From the NCBI RefSeq assembly GCF_033807715.1, contig NC_084590.1, positions 36,421,505-36,485,504 of the forward strand: 64,000 bases of DNA. The letters are read 5' to 3'. Position numbers and translations under genes: made by a program. Below, piece by piece: positions 26,174-48,751 of the stretch. The notes under the pieces are model-generated. The model was not told the origin of the DNA, ran no database searches, and saw only the letters and a program-made list of their open reading frames with translations. Positions within the stretch are counted from its first letter, which is position 1. Each line of letters starts with the position of its first letter. Source of the stretch: Cololabis saira (lineage: Eukaryota > Chordata > Actinopteri > Beloniformes > Belonidae).

Positions 26174-26223
26174 ATCCATCCATCCATTATCTATACCCCC
26201 TTTATCCTTTGCAGGGTCACGGG
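26174..26223 (+). repeat. LINE-type tail, first half (split by insertion)
   Basis: Starts with CCATCC units, then ccccctttatcctttgcagg. It resumes at 26,987 after the inserted hAT element. An unsplit relative at 27,927-28,066 shows the continuous order, ending in gacaggtcgcc. Confidence 0.7.
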
Positions 26224-26978
26224 CAGTACTGGAGTTGAGGGGGGATGAGGGGGATGGCATCCCCCCCCTGAAATAAAAACGGTCAAAATCATCCCCCCTG
26301 TAAAACTGCCATCCCTCCTTTCCATCCCTTATGTAATTTCATCAATGAATGTGGTTTTACTGCTATTTCAACATTTAGAGTCATCGCCAGAAAAATAACA
26401 CCAGAAAAATAACTTATTTGACAATTTTCACCTGTTTTGAGTAAATTTTCACTTGAAATAAGTAGGAAAATCTGCCAGTGGGACAAGATTTATCTTCTCA
26501 TTACAAGCAAAAAAATCTTGTTCCACTGGCAAATTTTTCTAATTTTAAGTGAAAATCTACTTGAAACAGGTGAACATTGTTTTTCCAGCGATGAGTCTTG
26601 TTTTAAATGTAATGAGATTTTTTTACTAAAATGAGACATTTTAACTAGAAATAAGACAAATATTCTTGTTAAGATTTTGAGTTTTTGCAGTGATCCATTT
26701 TACTTATCCTGTGAAGGACGGAGTCATATTGATAAGTTCAGAAAACTGTTCTTTATTTTTGTGTTTTGATGTATTTGATGTAAGCCCAGTGGATATTTAA
26801 AGCTTACAGAAGGCTGCATTTAACTGCTGCTATGTCATTCCTGCAGTATTTCTGCAGGTGTTTTGGTCAGTGCTATTATTTATAATATATTATATTATTT
26901 GTAATCAGCACAAATTATCTGTCCCCATATGATAAAACCCACCATCCCCCCTGATTTTTTTTTACAACTCGAGTACTG
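26224..26978. mobile_element. hAT element of the CAGTACT family, copy 1
   Basis: Ends CAGTACTGGAGTTG and CAACTCGAGTACTG, with perfect 8-bp duplications gtcacggg (26216-26223 and 26979-26986). It interrupts a LINE tail. Its interior contains the palindromic acttgaaataagtag-type MITE sequence also found at 52.4-52.8 kb. No transposase frame. Confidence 0.88.
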
Positions 26979-26986
26979 GTCACGGG

Positions 26987-27063
26987 GGTCTGCTGGAGCC
27001 TATCCCAGCTAATTTTCAGGCGAGAGGCAGGGGTTCACCCTGGAAAGGTCGCCAGTCCATTGC
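26987..27063 (+). repeat. LINE-type tail, second half
   Basis: Continues ggtctgctggagcctatccc through tggaaaggtcgcc; matches the end of the unsplit copy at 27,927-28,066. Confidence 0.7.
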
Positions 27064-27549
27064 AGATATCCATAAACATCTCCATATATAAATCTATATA
27101 TATATACATATATGGTGTAGCCTTATTTTTAGAAACACTGACACAACCAATGACAACAAGTTGGAAAAGTTGTTGTCGATGCCAAACTGTGTCTCCTCAA
27201 TGTGTTCCCCAAGTAATTGTTCGCCGATTACAGGAATATGCGGCACAGTGCTCTGGCATCTTCAATACTGTTCTCTCTCATGCTGTCGTATGGGTAGGAT
27301 GACCGGACCAAGATGGGGGCCGTATTTCTCGCGCCCCAGTGGTCGATGAGGCGTCTATGTATATATGTCTATGGACAGAATATTCAAATCGCAGATACCA
27401 GATGCGCTTAATCGTGTAAAAAAAAGTATAGGCGTATTCTTTTTCTTCAAGTCTCTCTGTTTGATATAGCAAGGAACACAGTTTGTATATAAAAGCATTA
27501 TAAACTGTTGTGTGTATAGCTCAAACAAATATACTTATGATGCTTTAAT

Positions 27550-27772
27550 AGAGGTTTTCAATTCTGGTGCTCGGGACCCCCTGTCCTGCATGTTTGAGAC
27601 ACTACCCTGCTTCAGCACACCGTGATACAAGGAGCTGTGTCATCAACAGAATTGTACAGACCTTGATGACAAGCTAATGAGGACCATTAATTAGAATCAG
27701 TTGTGTTGATGCAAGGCAACATCTAAAACATGCAGGGCAGGGGGGCCCCAAGGACCGGAATTGAAAACCTCT
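27550..27772. mobile_element. Small palindromic hAT-like repeat
   Basis: Ends agaggttttcaattc and gaattgaaaacctct lie between gctttaat and gttttaat (8 bp, one mismatch). Same family as 1211-1399. Confidence 0.75.
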
Positions 27773-27926
27773 GTTTTAATAGACTGTTACAAACTCCCTG
27801 TAAAACCATAGGTTTTCTGTAGGCTATTTTTGAAACTTCTTTTTCCGCACACTGCACAGTGCCATGTTGCAAATGGGCAAAACAAACAGCCCTGGAAAAC
27901 CAGCTGAAATATGTCCACCAATGTCA

Positions 27927-28066
27927 TCCATCCATCCATCTATCCATTTTCCATACCCGCTTTATCCTTTGCAGGGTCACGGGGGTCTGCTGGAGCCTTT
28001 CCCAGCTGATTTTCAAGCGAGAGGCAGGGGTTCACCCTGGACAGGTCGCCAATCCATCGCAGGGCC
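27927..28066 (+). repeat. LINE-type tail, unsplit copy
   Basis: CCATCC units followed by ctttatcctttgcagggtca, ggtctgctggagcc and ggttcaccctggacaggtcg. It is the intact counterpart of the copy broken at 26,223/26,987. Confidence 0.7.
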
Positions 28067-30805
28067 CATGAATGTCAGTCTTAGCTCTTTTAGTTTGGCT
28101 GACAGCTTATGCTAAACTCTGATGCAATGAATATTACATTCAAATCTGCCCCAGCACCCTCATTTCAAATGTAGCTCCCAAACTCAGCTCTAAAATAACT
28201 GCTACCAGAGTTGAAACAAGGACTAGTAGAGCTCCACTGCAAAGCTGCCAGCTCTTAACTAAGCTTTGTCCCCTGACCCTTGCGGGTCACAGCCAGTCAA
28301 AGCGTTTTCTTTTTTTTTTTTTTTTTTTAATATTTTTTTTTATCCCCGATTTTTTACCCATTTCATCACCCAGTGCTCATACCTAAGTAACAGTCCTGGG
28401 CATTGCTCTCCTCTGCCAACCCAGGGAGGGCCCTACACTGAGCTCAGGTCTCCTTCTAAGCGTTTTCTTTAAAATGAGTGACTAAGCTCTGTCGGGTCTT
28501 TATTCACAGCTCAGGCTGTGATTCACAAGTGAATACAGTGCTGAGCGCTGAGTGATGAAAAGTGATGATGGCTTGCCATTGGCCATTAGCCACTATCCAA
28601 AGTTCATGCCTCTAATTATACCTACATTTTTCACTTTATATTATTTTACTTGATGTGGTACAAATAAATATGTTCCCCAAACAGTTGTCCCGGTTGTAAA
28701 ATCTAGCAATGCAAACCCAAAACATATTTTTTACCAGGCTGCAAATATTCAGACAATCATATGCAACCTAATTCTCCTTCTGATTTGCTAAATTTAAGGC
28801 TATGAAGCAAGTTCCTGTGATTAAAAGTATATTTTCTATGTTTTCATTTCACAAAACCTGTCCTCTGTGAACCCAGATATCCAATTGTGTGCATCAACAA
28901 GTGAATTGATGGGAAAAGAGAAGAGGAGTGTTAAGGTGGAATGAGCCAGTGGCACACACGTGATTACTTCAGGGTCTCAAGCTTGTGCTTCAGGTTCTGT
29001 AGTCTTACACCCAGACACCGTGATTATGAAGCGCCTTCCCCTCATCTGAGATAAGGAAGGGGCCCAACCAGTACTACTTCCTCTTTATGCCATAATGAGG
29101 ATAATAAATACTTTGTGCCATGACAAAGCATCTTCTGTGCTACATTGAAGTGCATACCTCCACTATCATCATCAATCTGAAATAATGACATATCACCACA
29201 AACAATTGTCTGCATGTAATTGAACCTTTCCCGTACAAGTTGCAGCTTTTTTTTTTTTTAAAGATTTTAGGTGGAGGGGGGTTAGATAGTGGCGTGATCG
29301 TTCGCTCTTTCTCAGGGATATAATATCTCAACAAAGGAGCACTTCAGGAAGCCTTGGGGTGCATGTGACAGTCCTCGGACCAGCTCGGTGACATATTTGG
29401 CTCTCTGTCAGCAGCAGATTGTTTTAGACACTCAGTGTCCAAGAATGCATCCTGGCAGACAGTGAAACTGGTGTTAATCTTCAGGCATGAAGATCTGTTT
29501 TTAACCTTTGAGATGTCTCAAGTCTCATCACAGGAAGATGTGGGCGAGGAAGGTTATTTCATCACTGAGAGAAATACTTCTTATATATTTTTTTTTCCTT
29601 AGATACCAATATTCACATTTTATATTAAAACATTTTATATGAGAAAAAAAATACATTTAAATAATATTAACAAGCAAAGGCTGAAAAGTTATTGTACTTT
29701 TTCTTATATGAGAAAAATGTATTGGCTTGTCTTTGTGGTGTAACTGTCACATTGTTAGTTAATTCTTGTTTTCTGTATTAAATACATGTCCTTTCAATCA
29801 AGAGTTGTCATTACTCACAGGATACAATGGATAAGTTGTGCAATGGCCCGTGGAGCTGCAAATGTCATCATCAGTAGTTATCTGCTTCATTAAGTTGATT
29901 CAACAGGTTTGTTTTTACATTGTTAGTCATCCTCTAGTAAATCCTCCACTAATCCCTGGTCTCCTTTTCTTCTAAATGTGACAACGTCTTCTACTTTAAC
30001 CAGAGCAGCTGAGTGAGGAGCCGTGAGAAACAAGGCTTCAGAAATAGGTGAAAATGTAAGATTTAAGCCGAGAGCAACTTTACCAGCATCAAATTATGCC
30101 AGAAGAGGATTGGATGATGATGAAAAGAGTTATCTTCTGTAACAGTTCAAAATTAATGAAAACTATTGTTAAAAAAAGGGTGGGTGTAAGAATGCAGAGT
30201 TAAGGTAGAAAGACAACCCAGGACTTTCCTCTTTTCAGCTTCACAAGACCTCAAAGGACCATTCTAGGGTTAAAACAACTCAAGTTCATTCACTCATTGA
30301 TGGGGTGTGTAAACTTTTGTTGGGGAACAAAAAATATGCAGTGAAACAGTTTTGAGGCATACGGACAAACCCAATTCATTTCAAATTTGTATGTGAAAAA
30401 AGTGTATAAAAATGATTGTTTGTACTGGGATCTCTGGCTCACTACTCACTGCTATCTCGTTATGTTTGAGTCTAGTCAGCTACCCTTGTGCTTTTTCTCC
30501 TTACCAGCTAACAATGGGGCTAGGGTGGTTTTAACCCCATCCAACATTTATAAAAGCACACAAGAACAAACCCAGTACAGACGCCGGCTAATCAATGAAG
30601 AATTTCAAAATCTGTGTGGGTGAAAGCCAGTCTCCCCCTTGTTATGTACTCACTGGAGATCAATTAACTTCTTGTTTTTCTGTCTTTTAGCTCCCTTGGG
30701 GAAAGAAACCCCACCCTGACATTTATATGATCCAACCCTGAGACAAATACAGAGATTACCATGTCAAACAGATCATGTAATGGTGACACACCTTCTCAGG
30801 TCTTA
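28067..30805. other. NEK8-TLCD1 intergenic region, no gene seen
   Basis: Poly(T) near 28,309 and generally AT-rich unique or very old repeat sequence. No exon, RNA gene or element end could be supported. Confidence 0.45.
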
Positions 30806-31115
30806 CAGTTTTTCTTGATTGCCTAAGCATGATTTTCAAAACAGGGCCCGTGGTTTCAAAACACTACACACAATTAGCACAACAACACACCAAATTAGCA
30901 AAACACTACAGATCCTTTGCAAAATTAAACACGCTTGTAAAAACTTTACACTTCTTTTTAAAAACCACACTTTGTTACCATATGAAACAAACACGTTTCA
31001 CATTACTATACTCTGTTTGCACGAGTTACACTCTGCTGTGATAAACCTAAAACACTTTTAGCACTTCTACGTCCCTATGATTAGAGTAGGCTACTATCAA
31101 CAAAGTACAAATATA

Positions 31116-32216
31116 CAGTTTTTCTTGATTGTTTTGGCCCATTTTTCCATTCACAGTTTACTTTTTCAAAACAGCTCACACAAAGCCCTTAACAGAATCT
31201 GAAATAACCAAAACACTTTATGATGTTTGCAGAATGACGCCACTTTCTCAAAACTTCTCACACATCCATCAAAACCAAACTTTTCCATCAAAACCTAGAA
31301 TTTTTTCTCAATTGAACATGTGTGTTTTCTCATTTATTTACTGTAACGATGGATAACAAAATTGAAACCACAGCTATCAATATCAACTTTTGTTCAACAC
31401 CTTCATAGTATTGACTATTTTACAACTGACAACATACTACAATTTGGGTTTTGTATTGAGCACTCTAACTTAGTTATATAACTTAGAAATATACTGTCAC
31501 AGAGTATTTACAGTAAAATCAGAAAATGTGTATACAGTAAAATATTGTAGATCTGTTTTTGTATTGCCATTGATTTACATTTGTTCTACTGTGTACAAAA
31601 TGTCAAGATTCTGACAGAAAAATATTTATTGCAGTACTTGTCATATGCACGTACTGTAAGCAATCAAAATGACAGGGTTCAATCTGCAGTACAACAAAGG
31701 TCAATTCTCAAAGAAAGTACTGTAAATGAAACACAATGAAATGAAACCCTGTAAATATGAAAAAAATAAAAATACAGGAAAATTATGCATTGTCGACAAG
31801 GGCCTGACGATCAGGCCACATGTTCTCGTCCACGTCCTCCTCGATCCATGCTTGGTGTCAACTTCAAGCTATTGACCTCTTTGATAGGTTGAGGACTACT
31901 TGCTTTGTTTTGCAAAGAGAGTTCACACAGGTGCTGATCATTTTTAGAATTGAGAGAGCAGTTCCAATTGGCTGCTACAAAGTGTCTGCAATGTGTTGCC
32001 ATGGTAAATCAGTTATGTTTTGTGTCTCTTTGTGAGAAGTGTGTTAACTGTTTTGAAAAGTTTATTACAGTAAAAGTCAAAGAAAATTGTGTGAAAGCAA
32101 TGAGAAATAGTTAACCGATTCGCCAGAGAGGACTCTTGCTGTGCAAAGAAGGTGTGAGCATTAGATAAAGTTGACCCATGATGTGCAAAATGTGTCAAAG
32201 CAATCGAGAAAAACTG
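31116..32216. mobile_element. Tc1/mariner-like element (inner)
   Basis: The left end TA|cagtttttcttgattgtttt and right end aaagcaatcgagaaaaactg|TA form imperfect terminal inverted repeats at TA sites. It contains the remnant transposase end at 31,783-31,851. Confidence 0.7.
31783..31851 (-). pseudogene. Remnant C-terminus of an IS630/mariner-type (DDE_3) transposase
   Basis: The minus strand reads AWIEEDVDENMWPDRQALVD then NA and a stop. This resembles the tail of fish DDE_3 transposases, which end near a DVDE(N/I)LWPD motif. The rest of the catalytic domain is not recognisable in either orientation, so the copy is dead. Confidence 0.5.
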
Positions 32217-32685
32217 TAGTCTTTCTCTGACTCTTGTGCTTGGAGACGAATGAGCTCACCTGCTGCTTTCTATAGTGTAGATACACCTGATTGGTGTGTC
32301 TACATTTAAGCAAACAAGTGTTTGCACACCTGATGACTGTGTTGAACCAACTGGTTGGACGGTGTGCTAATTTGACAGTCAGTGCTTTGGTATTGCAAAG
32401 AAGTGACTTTATGATAGATTTTTGTGTCTAATGTACGTTTAGTGTGTTTAGTGTTTTGAAAATCACTGTGTGTAGAGTTTTGCAACAAGTGTGAGGTTGA
32501 CAATGTGCTTATAGTTGTGCAAATATGGGCTGATGTTTTGCTTCTTGAGTGTAAGGTTTTGCTAATAGTGTACTACTTTTAATTTTAGTGTGTAAGCAAT
32601 CGAAAAAAACTGTAAGCAGTTTAAATAACACCTATACCTGCAGGGTATTGTGTTACAGAGAGACCTGGGCTCTGTGACAGATACA

Positions 32686-33387
32686 CAGTACTCGAGTTGT
32701 AAAAAAATCAGGGGGGGATGGTGGATTTTATCATATGGGGACAGATAATTTGTGCTGAATACAAATAATATAATATATTACAAATAATAGCAGTGACCAA
32801 AACAGCTGCAGAAATACTGCAGGAATGACATAGCAGCAGTTAAATGCAGCCTTCTGTAAGCTTTAAATATCCACTGGGCTTACATCAAATACATCAAAAC
32901 ACAACAATAAAAAACAGTTATCTGAACTTATCAATATGACTCTGTCCTTCACAGGATAAGTAAAATGGATCACTGCAAAAACTCAAAATCTTAACAAGAA
33001 TATTTGTCTTAGTTCTAGTTAAAATGTCTCATTTTAGTAAAAAAAATCCCATTACACTTAAAACAAGACTCATCACTGAAAAAAACAACAATTTTCACCT
33101 GTTTCAAGTAGATTTTCACTTAAAATAAGTAGAAAAATCTACTTATTTCAAGTGAAAATTTACTTGAAACAGGTAAAAATTGTCAAAGAACATATCTTTC
33201 TGGTGTTATTTTTCTGGTGATGACTCTAAATGTTGAAATAGCAGTAAAACCATTCATTGATGAAATGACATAGGGAATGGAAAGGGGGGATGGCAGTTTT
33301 ACAGGGGGGATGATTTGGACCGTTTTTATTTCAGGGGGGATGCCATCCCCCCTCATCCCCCCTCATCCCCCCTCATCTCGAGTACTG
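32686..33387. mobile_element. hAT element of the CAGTACT family, copy 2
   Basis: Ends CAGTACTCGAGTTG and ATCTCGAGTACTG, with perfect 8-bp duplications cagataca (32678-32685 and 33388-33395). Inverted relative to copy 1 at 26,224. The right end carries three cccccctcat repeats. It contains the same inner MITE sequence. Confidence 0.88.
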
Positions 33388-33967
33388 CAGATACATGAAG
33401 TCCCACGAATTTGAAAAAGATATAAAGAGCATTGACTGACACAGATTTGTGTAACAGATCACTTTTGGCCACTAAAAAAAGAGGTGCTTGGTGCCTTTTA
33501 TAGATAAATATAAAGCCACTGCAGCCTTGTTTAGTAGCTTTCTAACACGTGTGACAGCAGCACTCTCTTGTAGGTGGGTCTTTTAGGCAGTTTGGGGGAA
33601 AGAGACCCCCTTGTGGTGTGGTGAGGAACTAACTTATATCACCAGAAAAAGGGGAACTGTTGGGGTCACATGAGACGCTGTTTTCACGTGTCTTTGCTGC
33701 CCCCTCGTGGTCTGCTCTTGTGATATAACGCAATCAGACACGTTGCGTTTGGGGAGACAGTTGAGAAAAAACAGCATGTTTCCTGATGCAAACGTGTCAG
33801 AAACGTGCATGGTTACATGAGCAGTTATATACTACTTCCTGTAGACAGCACTTCCACTTTTTTTTTTACACTTAAGGACAATTCTGACAAACTGAAACTG
33901 GGCTTTTGATACACAATCGTAAGCTTTGTATTGTGTTCATTATGTCTTCAGTGTTGATAAGCTTTTT

Positions 33968-34034
33968 GGTTTTCTTTTGTTTAGACAAGGATCCGAAAAT
34001 CCTTGTCGGATCCTTGTCTGAACAAAAGAAAACC
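33968..34034. repeat. Isolated short fold-back hairpin
   Basis: ggttttcttttgtttagaca and aaggatccg pair with the complementary downstream arm ending aaaagaaaacc: 28-bp arms with one mismatch and an 11-nt loop. No other copy seen in the window. Confidence 0.8.
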
Positions 34035-34436
34035 ATGGCTTACAATCTTAAGCAACAGGTGAGATTGCAGTCTAAGTAATTTATGAAAAGACAAAACAAA
34101 GCGACGAGAACCGTTTTTTTCCTCAATTTTTATTGCCATTGGATTGCTTAGTGTCAATATTGTTTTTAACTTTAAGCTGTTAACTTTATCTGTTGAGGAA
34201 ATGAAGAAAATTGCCCTTTACGCACAGATCATTGCATGATAGAGCGGCTCTATCACGAATAAATGAATAAATAAGTGAACAAACAGATAAATAAAAAGAA
34301 GTAGCCCCCGAAATCTTTTTTTTTTTATTTCTCTGCCTATCCCAAAATCCCGTTTCAGCGGCCCTAGCGTCGGTATTTAGTTCCTTGCGTAACAGGATCG
34401 CAGTCCCTGCCCCTCTTGTTGTTTCTGTGCTGCGTC

Positions 34437-34520
34437 AAGGCTGATTTATGGACCACACCAACGCAGACCTTACGCCGTAACCCTACGTAACCCTACGGCG
34501 TAGGCTCTGCGTCGATTAAA
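34437..34520. repeat. Hairpin MITE of the tttatggtnccgcgtt family, diverged
   Basis: Contains gctgatttatgga, then ccttacgccgtaac and its inverse ctacggcgtaggctctgcgt. Related to 11,391-11,476. Confidence 0.6.
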
Positions 34521-34566
34521 CAGACAAGCGGCGCACGGCGCAACGAGGCTCTTGCGTAAAGACAAA

Positions 34567-34963
34567 TGCTGCGTTCCATTTACCTCGGAAGTTGGAACTC
34601 GGAACTGGGATTGACGTCACAGCCGAGTTATCAGCGTTCCAGTTACAAAGTAGGTAAACAAGTTTGTAGTTTGCATATACCACATGAAAAATGTAAATTA
34701 CACTATAGCAGCATATATATGCCGAACAATACTTGTATACGACTGATTTAGTGTGACCAAAACTAGAAAGAAGTGCTACGAATTTTTACAGAGCTCTCTT
34801 CTACTGTTTACAACCGGGGCAGCCATCTTGGAATGTGAACTCGGGGGTGGTGAAGACTCTCCCACTTTCCCAGTGGGAAATCCCAGTTCGAGGGGCGTTC
34901 CAGTTGAAAAATCCGACTGGGAACTCGGAAATCCCCACTTCCGAGGACAAATGGAACGCAGCA
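34567..34963. mobile_element. Palindromic MITE 350 bp upstream of the TLCD1 start (carries a CRE octamer)
   Basis: Ends tgctgcgttccattt and aaatggaacgcagca are exact inverted repeats with aaa on both sides. The interior repeats ggaactcggaactggga-type motifs in both orientations and has TGACGTCA at 34,612-34,619. The TLCD1 ATG is at 35,314. Confidence 0.75.
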
Positions 34964-35313
34964 AAACCCCCGCCGCACTGGAATGATCCGTCCTGGGAGT
35001 TCCCTCCGAGACCTCCCCTCGAGACTCCGGGCGTCGACGATGTGAGAGGGAAAACAAGCGGCAGTCGAGCATCACATTTCCGCTGATTTAAAGGAGAGAG
35101 AGAAAGAAAAAGAAAGAAAAAAAAGAGTGGGGGGATCAACTGCAGCTGCAGGCGCGTCTTCTCTCCCTGCAGGATCCGTGCGCAACAGGACAAGAACGCT
35201 CCCATCGCGGCGCGCGTATCCGTCCATCGCTGGGGTTAAGGAGCGGCTGCAAAAAGTGTGGAAAAGTTTCCAGTTGTGAAAGAGGACGCAGAGAGGCTCC
35301 CAGAGACGGCAGG

Positions 35314-44891
<9,578 letters not shown>

Positions 44892-47800
44892 CAGTAGAAT
44901 TTGCTCACAGGACTGTATTTATACTTTTTATTTAAGGTGGGAGTTTACATATTTTGTCTTTTTCCAGATCATAACTAACATCATTCCTACAGACAACAGA
45001 TCCTGTTGTTGCATCTCACTGCCAAAAAAACGACTGCCCTAAAAGTACTTTGTGGAACAACATTCAGCCATGTCAGAAACTACTTTTCTTACTGCTAAAT
45101 ATGTCACCATTTCAACTAACGAGTTAATTCTCAATGAAACTTACTACATTTAAAACAGTTTAATATAGAACTTTTTAGATATTTGATAGTGATTTTCAGT
45201 ATCACAACATTAAAAGATTGTCATGAAATGTATTTAGTATGCTTCCTGAGGACAGGATCACATAATATCCGATTTACCGTAAGGCCGAAGGTAGAACTGG
45301 CTTTGAAGCTACAATGTACTTTTGAAACATCCACAGAATGAGACTGTGGACTGTGGACAGTTTGCATATAATCAGCAGGTGTAGAGATTATTGCCTTTTT
45401 ACATCGTCAGTTGAAGTTGGATCTGAAGTCAATGGAGAAAACAGGCCGTTTGAGATAAACTCACTAAATGGCTATTACAGGACTTTTTATATGACTCCCA
45501 AATTAAATGTAGAGGAAAATGTGAATTACAGTATATCGTGTATACCTAATTTAAGGTTCAGGATTGCAGTGGTAATAGTTTAACACTTTGGGAAATCAAT
45601 GTATTTGTGTTAATCCTAAATGTCATCAAATTTACATAATTTGACTTGTGAAATAGTTATTGCAATGTGAGTGGTGTTAATGACTTTTGTTAGCTTTGGC
45701 TTTGTACAGGAGAGGGTTGGTGTTAAAGTATTTCTCCTAAACGTCAGTAGTAGTGTTTTACCGTTCCATGGTATGGTACAACTAGGTTCTTCTGCTTTTC
45801 CCACACCAAGTAATTCTACATAACTGATAAATGGCACTCTTTTTTTGGTACTAATTCGGTCGATATGAATCAAAACTTAACAGTAACATATACACCGAGG
45901 ACAAGTTTGATCAAAAATCACAGAATATGAAAGATCATTTTTTTTAAAGACAAGAAAAGCTACCAGTAGCAGCTGTTTCATTTTTCTAAGGATGTTTCTT
46001 GAAACAGTAACGTAAATCCATGAACACACATTTGTCTTCTTGCTATGGTAAACAATCACGTTGAGACTGAAGAAAAGCATTCCTCCTGTAGCGTCTGTGT
46101 TTTGTTGTTTATGTTGCATCTATGTCGACGTGGCACTACTTGTAGAGGAAACCGAGATGCCTATTACCTGTACTTGGCTGTGTCAAGCTGTACTATGAGA
46201 AACTTTGTTATGGTAAAACAACATTCCAAGTGAACTGGAAAACTATGGCTTTAGGTTATAGACATGAGGCGTGGCAATGATTTTATTTAACCCGCAACAT
46301 TTTTCTGTTGCTTTAAAAAGGAAGTCAAGCTTCAATAACCCATAGGTTAGGAAATATTTTACTTTCATGTCCTAGCAGTTAAGCAACAACCACAAAAATT
46401 GCCCACAAAGGAAATAGGAAGTGATGCCCTGTTAGCTCTGTTCAATGGTATAAACCACAAACTGACAGACAACATTAGGCATGTTAAATATGAGATAGCC
46501 TACAGAGAATGCTCTGGCAACTGCAGCTCCTCGTCTCTGCCTACATGGAGCTGCTTACTCACTTTAACAGCTACCTTTTATTAACCTTTGCAGTTATCAG
46601 ACTTGAGAGGTGGTCTAACTATTGACAGTATATTTTTAGTTTGTCATTGTTGAAAATGGTTTAATTGTGCAAATCATATAGTGATGATTTGTGAGGTTAT
46701 TTCATTTATCTAAATTAACTGTTAAAATTTGACCAGGATTTCGTTTTCTGCAACCTTATGAGGCGTGTTTTTATAAGAGACTATTAAATATGAACAAAAC
46801 CTTCCTCCCAATAATAATTTCCTGTACTGATGCACCAGGATGTTCTGAGCTTTCACTGATGACACTCACCTAATCCAGACAACTGCAGGTGTTTTAGTTG
46901 GTTAGTTAGTTTAAAAGAGCATGAAATTTGTTTAATAATACTAGAACTAATTTTTTTCACATTTGTACCTCTCAAGGTTTTTCATCCTAATATAAATGAT
47001 TTGACCATATGAATTAATTCTCACTTCAGTCTCCCTGGGATAAAAGTTGTTAACCCTGATGTACCAATCCAGCTAGCAGCTATTACCTTAGCTAGCAAAT
47101 ACACTGTAGCTACTTTTGTACAAAAGAAAGAACAATTGACCCTTTTTCACAGAAGAGATAGCTTTATAATATGTTGAGTGAGCTTTGGTGGTGGGTGCAA
47201 GTGGTAGATTTTCATATTAACATTTATGTTTCTCTTTTTTCAGTCGTGTTGGCGTTTCCTTGCTATGTTAGCTGGTTACTCGCGTAGAATAGCCTAAAGC
47301 TAGAATAATAAAGGTGTTAAAGCTATCTTTAAAAACGTATTTTGGCAGTGTAAAACTGTTTAGCTTGTCCATCAAAACACATGTAATAAATATTAAAATA
47401 CATAGATGTGAAATTGCAACGTTTTATAAAATAACCTTAGTGTACAACATGTTTCCATTTATAACATCTGCATGGGGATGAATGGTTTTACCTGAGGAAT
47501 CTTAAACCTTGACCACTTTCCCCTTTTATGTTGAAAATCTTTGACCTGAGACTCAGATTTTAATATGTAGATACAGTACGTATGCTTGTATGTAGAAATG
47601 CCCCTTTCCCCTTGTCTCTGTGAAGCCTGCTCTTAGTGGCTGATGAGATGCTTGACTGTGACAGAACTGGTACCAATGGTACTCCTAAAACTACATTACA
47701 GCATCATTTATTGAGCTCTAATGGTAATTCTATTAAATCTGTTGGGATCTGAGTCTAATGGAGATGTAGCTGGATCTTTCTGCCAACCGATAGCTGCTCA

Positions 47801-48743
47801 TCAGGAACTCTGATAAAACCTTCAGGCAGCAGCACAATCATAAGTGGTTGGACACTGTGTTTCTTATTTGCTTGTTTCCAAAAAAAAAGAGAAACTTTGA
47901 CAAAATTGATACATTTTTTAAGATGTTGAATCAGATTGAGACCTGTCTCCACTTCCTGCAGTATTCATAATAATGGATGTGTAGCATTTTGTAAATGTCC
48001 TCAAGTGTGTTCCCCCTTGTGTATATATATATATATTTTTGAAACATCTTGACCATTCTTGAACTTTTCCTGATATTTCCTGATATAAGTTTTAAAGCCA
48101 CTCCTATGAAGAGAGATTCTGATCACATGGGGGCAGAATATCGTGAGAAACATTCACGTGTCAGCCTCTGGCATAACAGGCAACAAAGTGCACCTCCAGT
48201 GGGATAAAGTGGTATTACAAGACATGCCGGACCGTCCCTCCTCGTTAGCACAGTATTGTGGGTGGCTGTTTTGTCAACACAGTAGTGCTATATAACCCCA
48301 AGTGGGCAGAAATTGATACATAGGGTGGCTTTAAGGGCTGATGATGGCATTGATAAAACCTAATTACAAGTATATTTCATGTTTTATTTCAGCCGATGCC
48401 AAGTAAAAATCTAAGCTGAAAACAGAGCTGACATGGATCTGGCCTGTTACAGTGCCTTTACCACAGTGCCTTTTGAAAAAAGATAATGTGTCAACACTTT
48501 TAGATGTATACTTGTTAAGTATAAAATCATTTGAAACAAACATTAATTCATTTGACTATGCTCACAACAATGTAAAATATATATTGTATTAAAGTGTTTT
48601 GTAGGAGCCCCGTATATCAGATCATTGAGTGAGACCATGAATAAAAAATATTTAAAATCACAGGAGTCATAAGGGTATACGTTTCTTTGTTTTATCTTTT
48701 TTGTAGATCTGTTATTGCTATAGCCATATCTACTAGTTTGTTA
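44892..48743. other. TLCD1 3' flank and intergenic region
   Basis: The first part should be TLCD1 3' UTR, but its end was not fixed. No ORF of note and no element ends were read. RPL23A, which lies between TLCD1 and RAB34 in human, was not found here. Confidence 0.45.
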
Positions 48744-48751
48744 CCTTAACC

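Larger units (their letters stand above)
30806..32612. mobile_element. Tc1/mariner-like element (outer), interrupted by a relative
   Basis: The left end TA|cagtttttcttgattgcc mirrors the right end ttgc-type agcaatcgaaaaaaactg|TA. The interior is mostly adenine-rich in the left part and thymine-rich in the right part, as for a degenerate long-inverted-repeat element. A second element with the same kind of ends sits inside (31,116-32,216). Confidence 0.65.
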
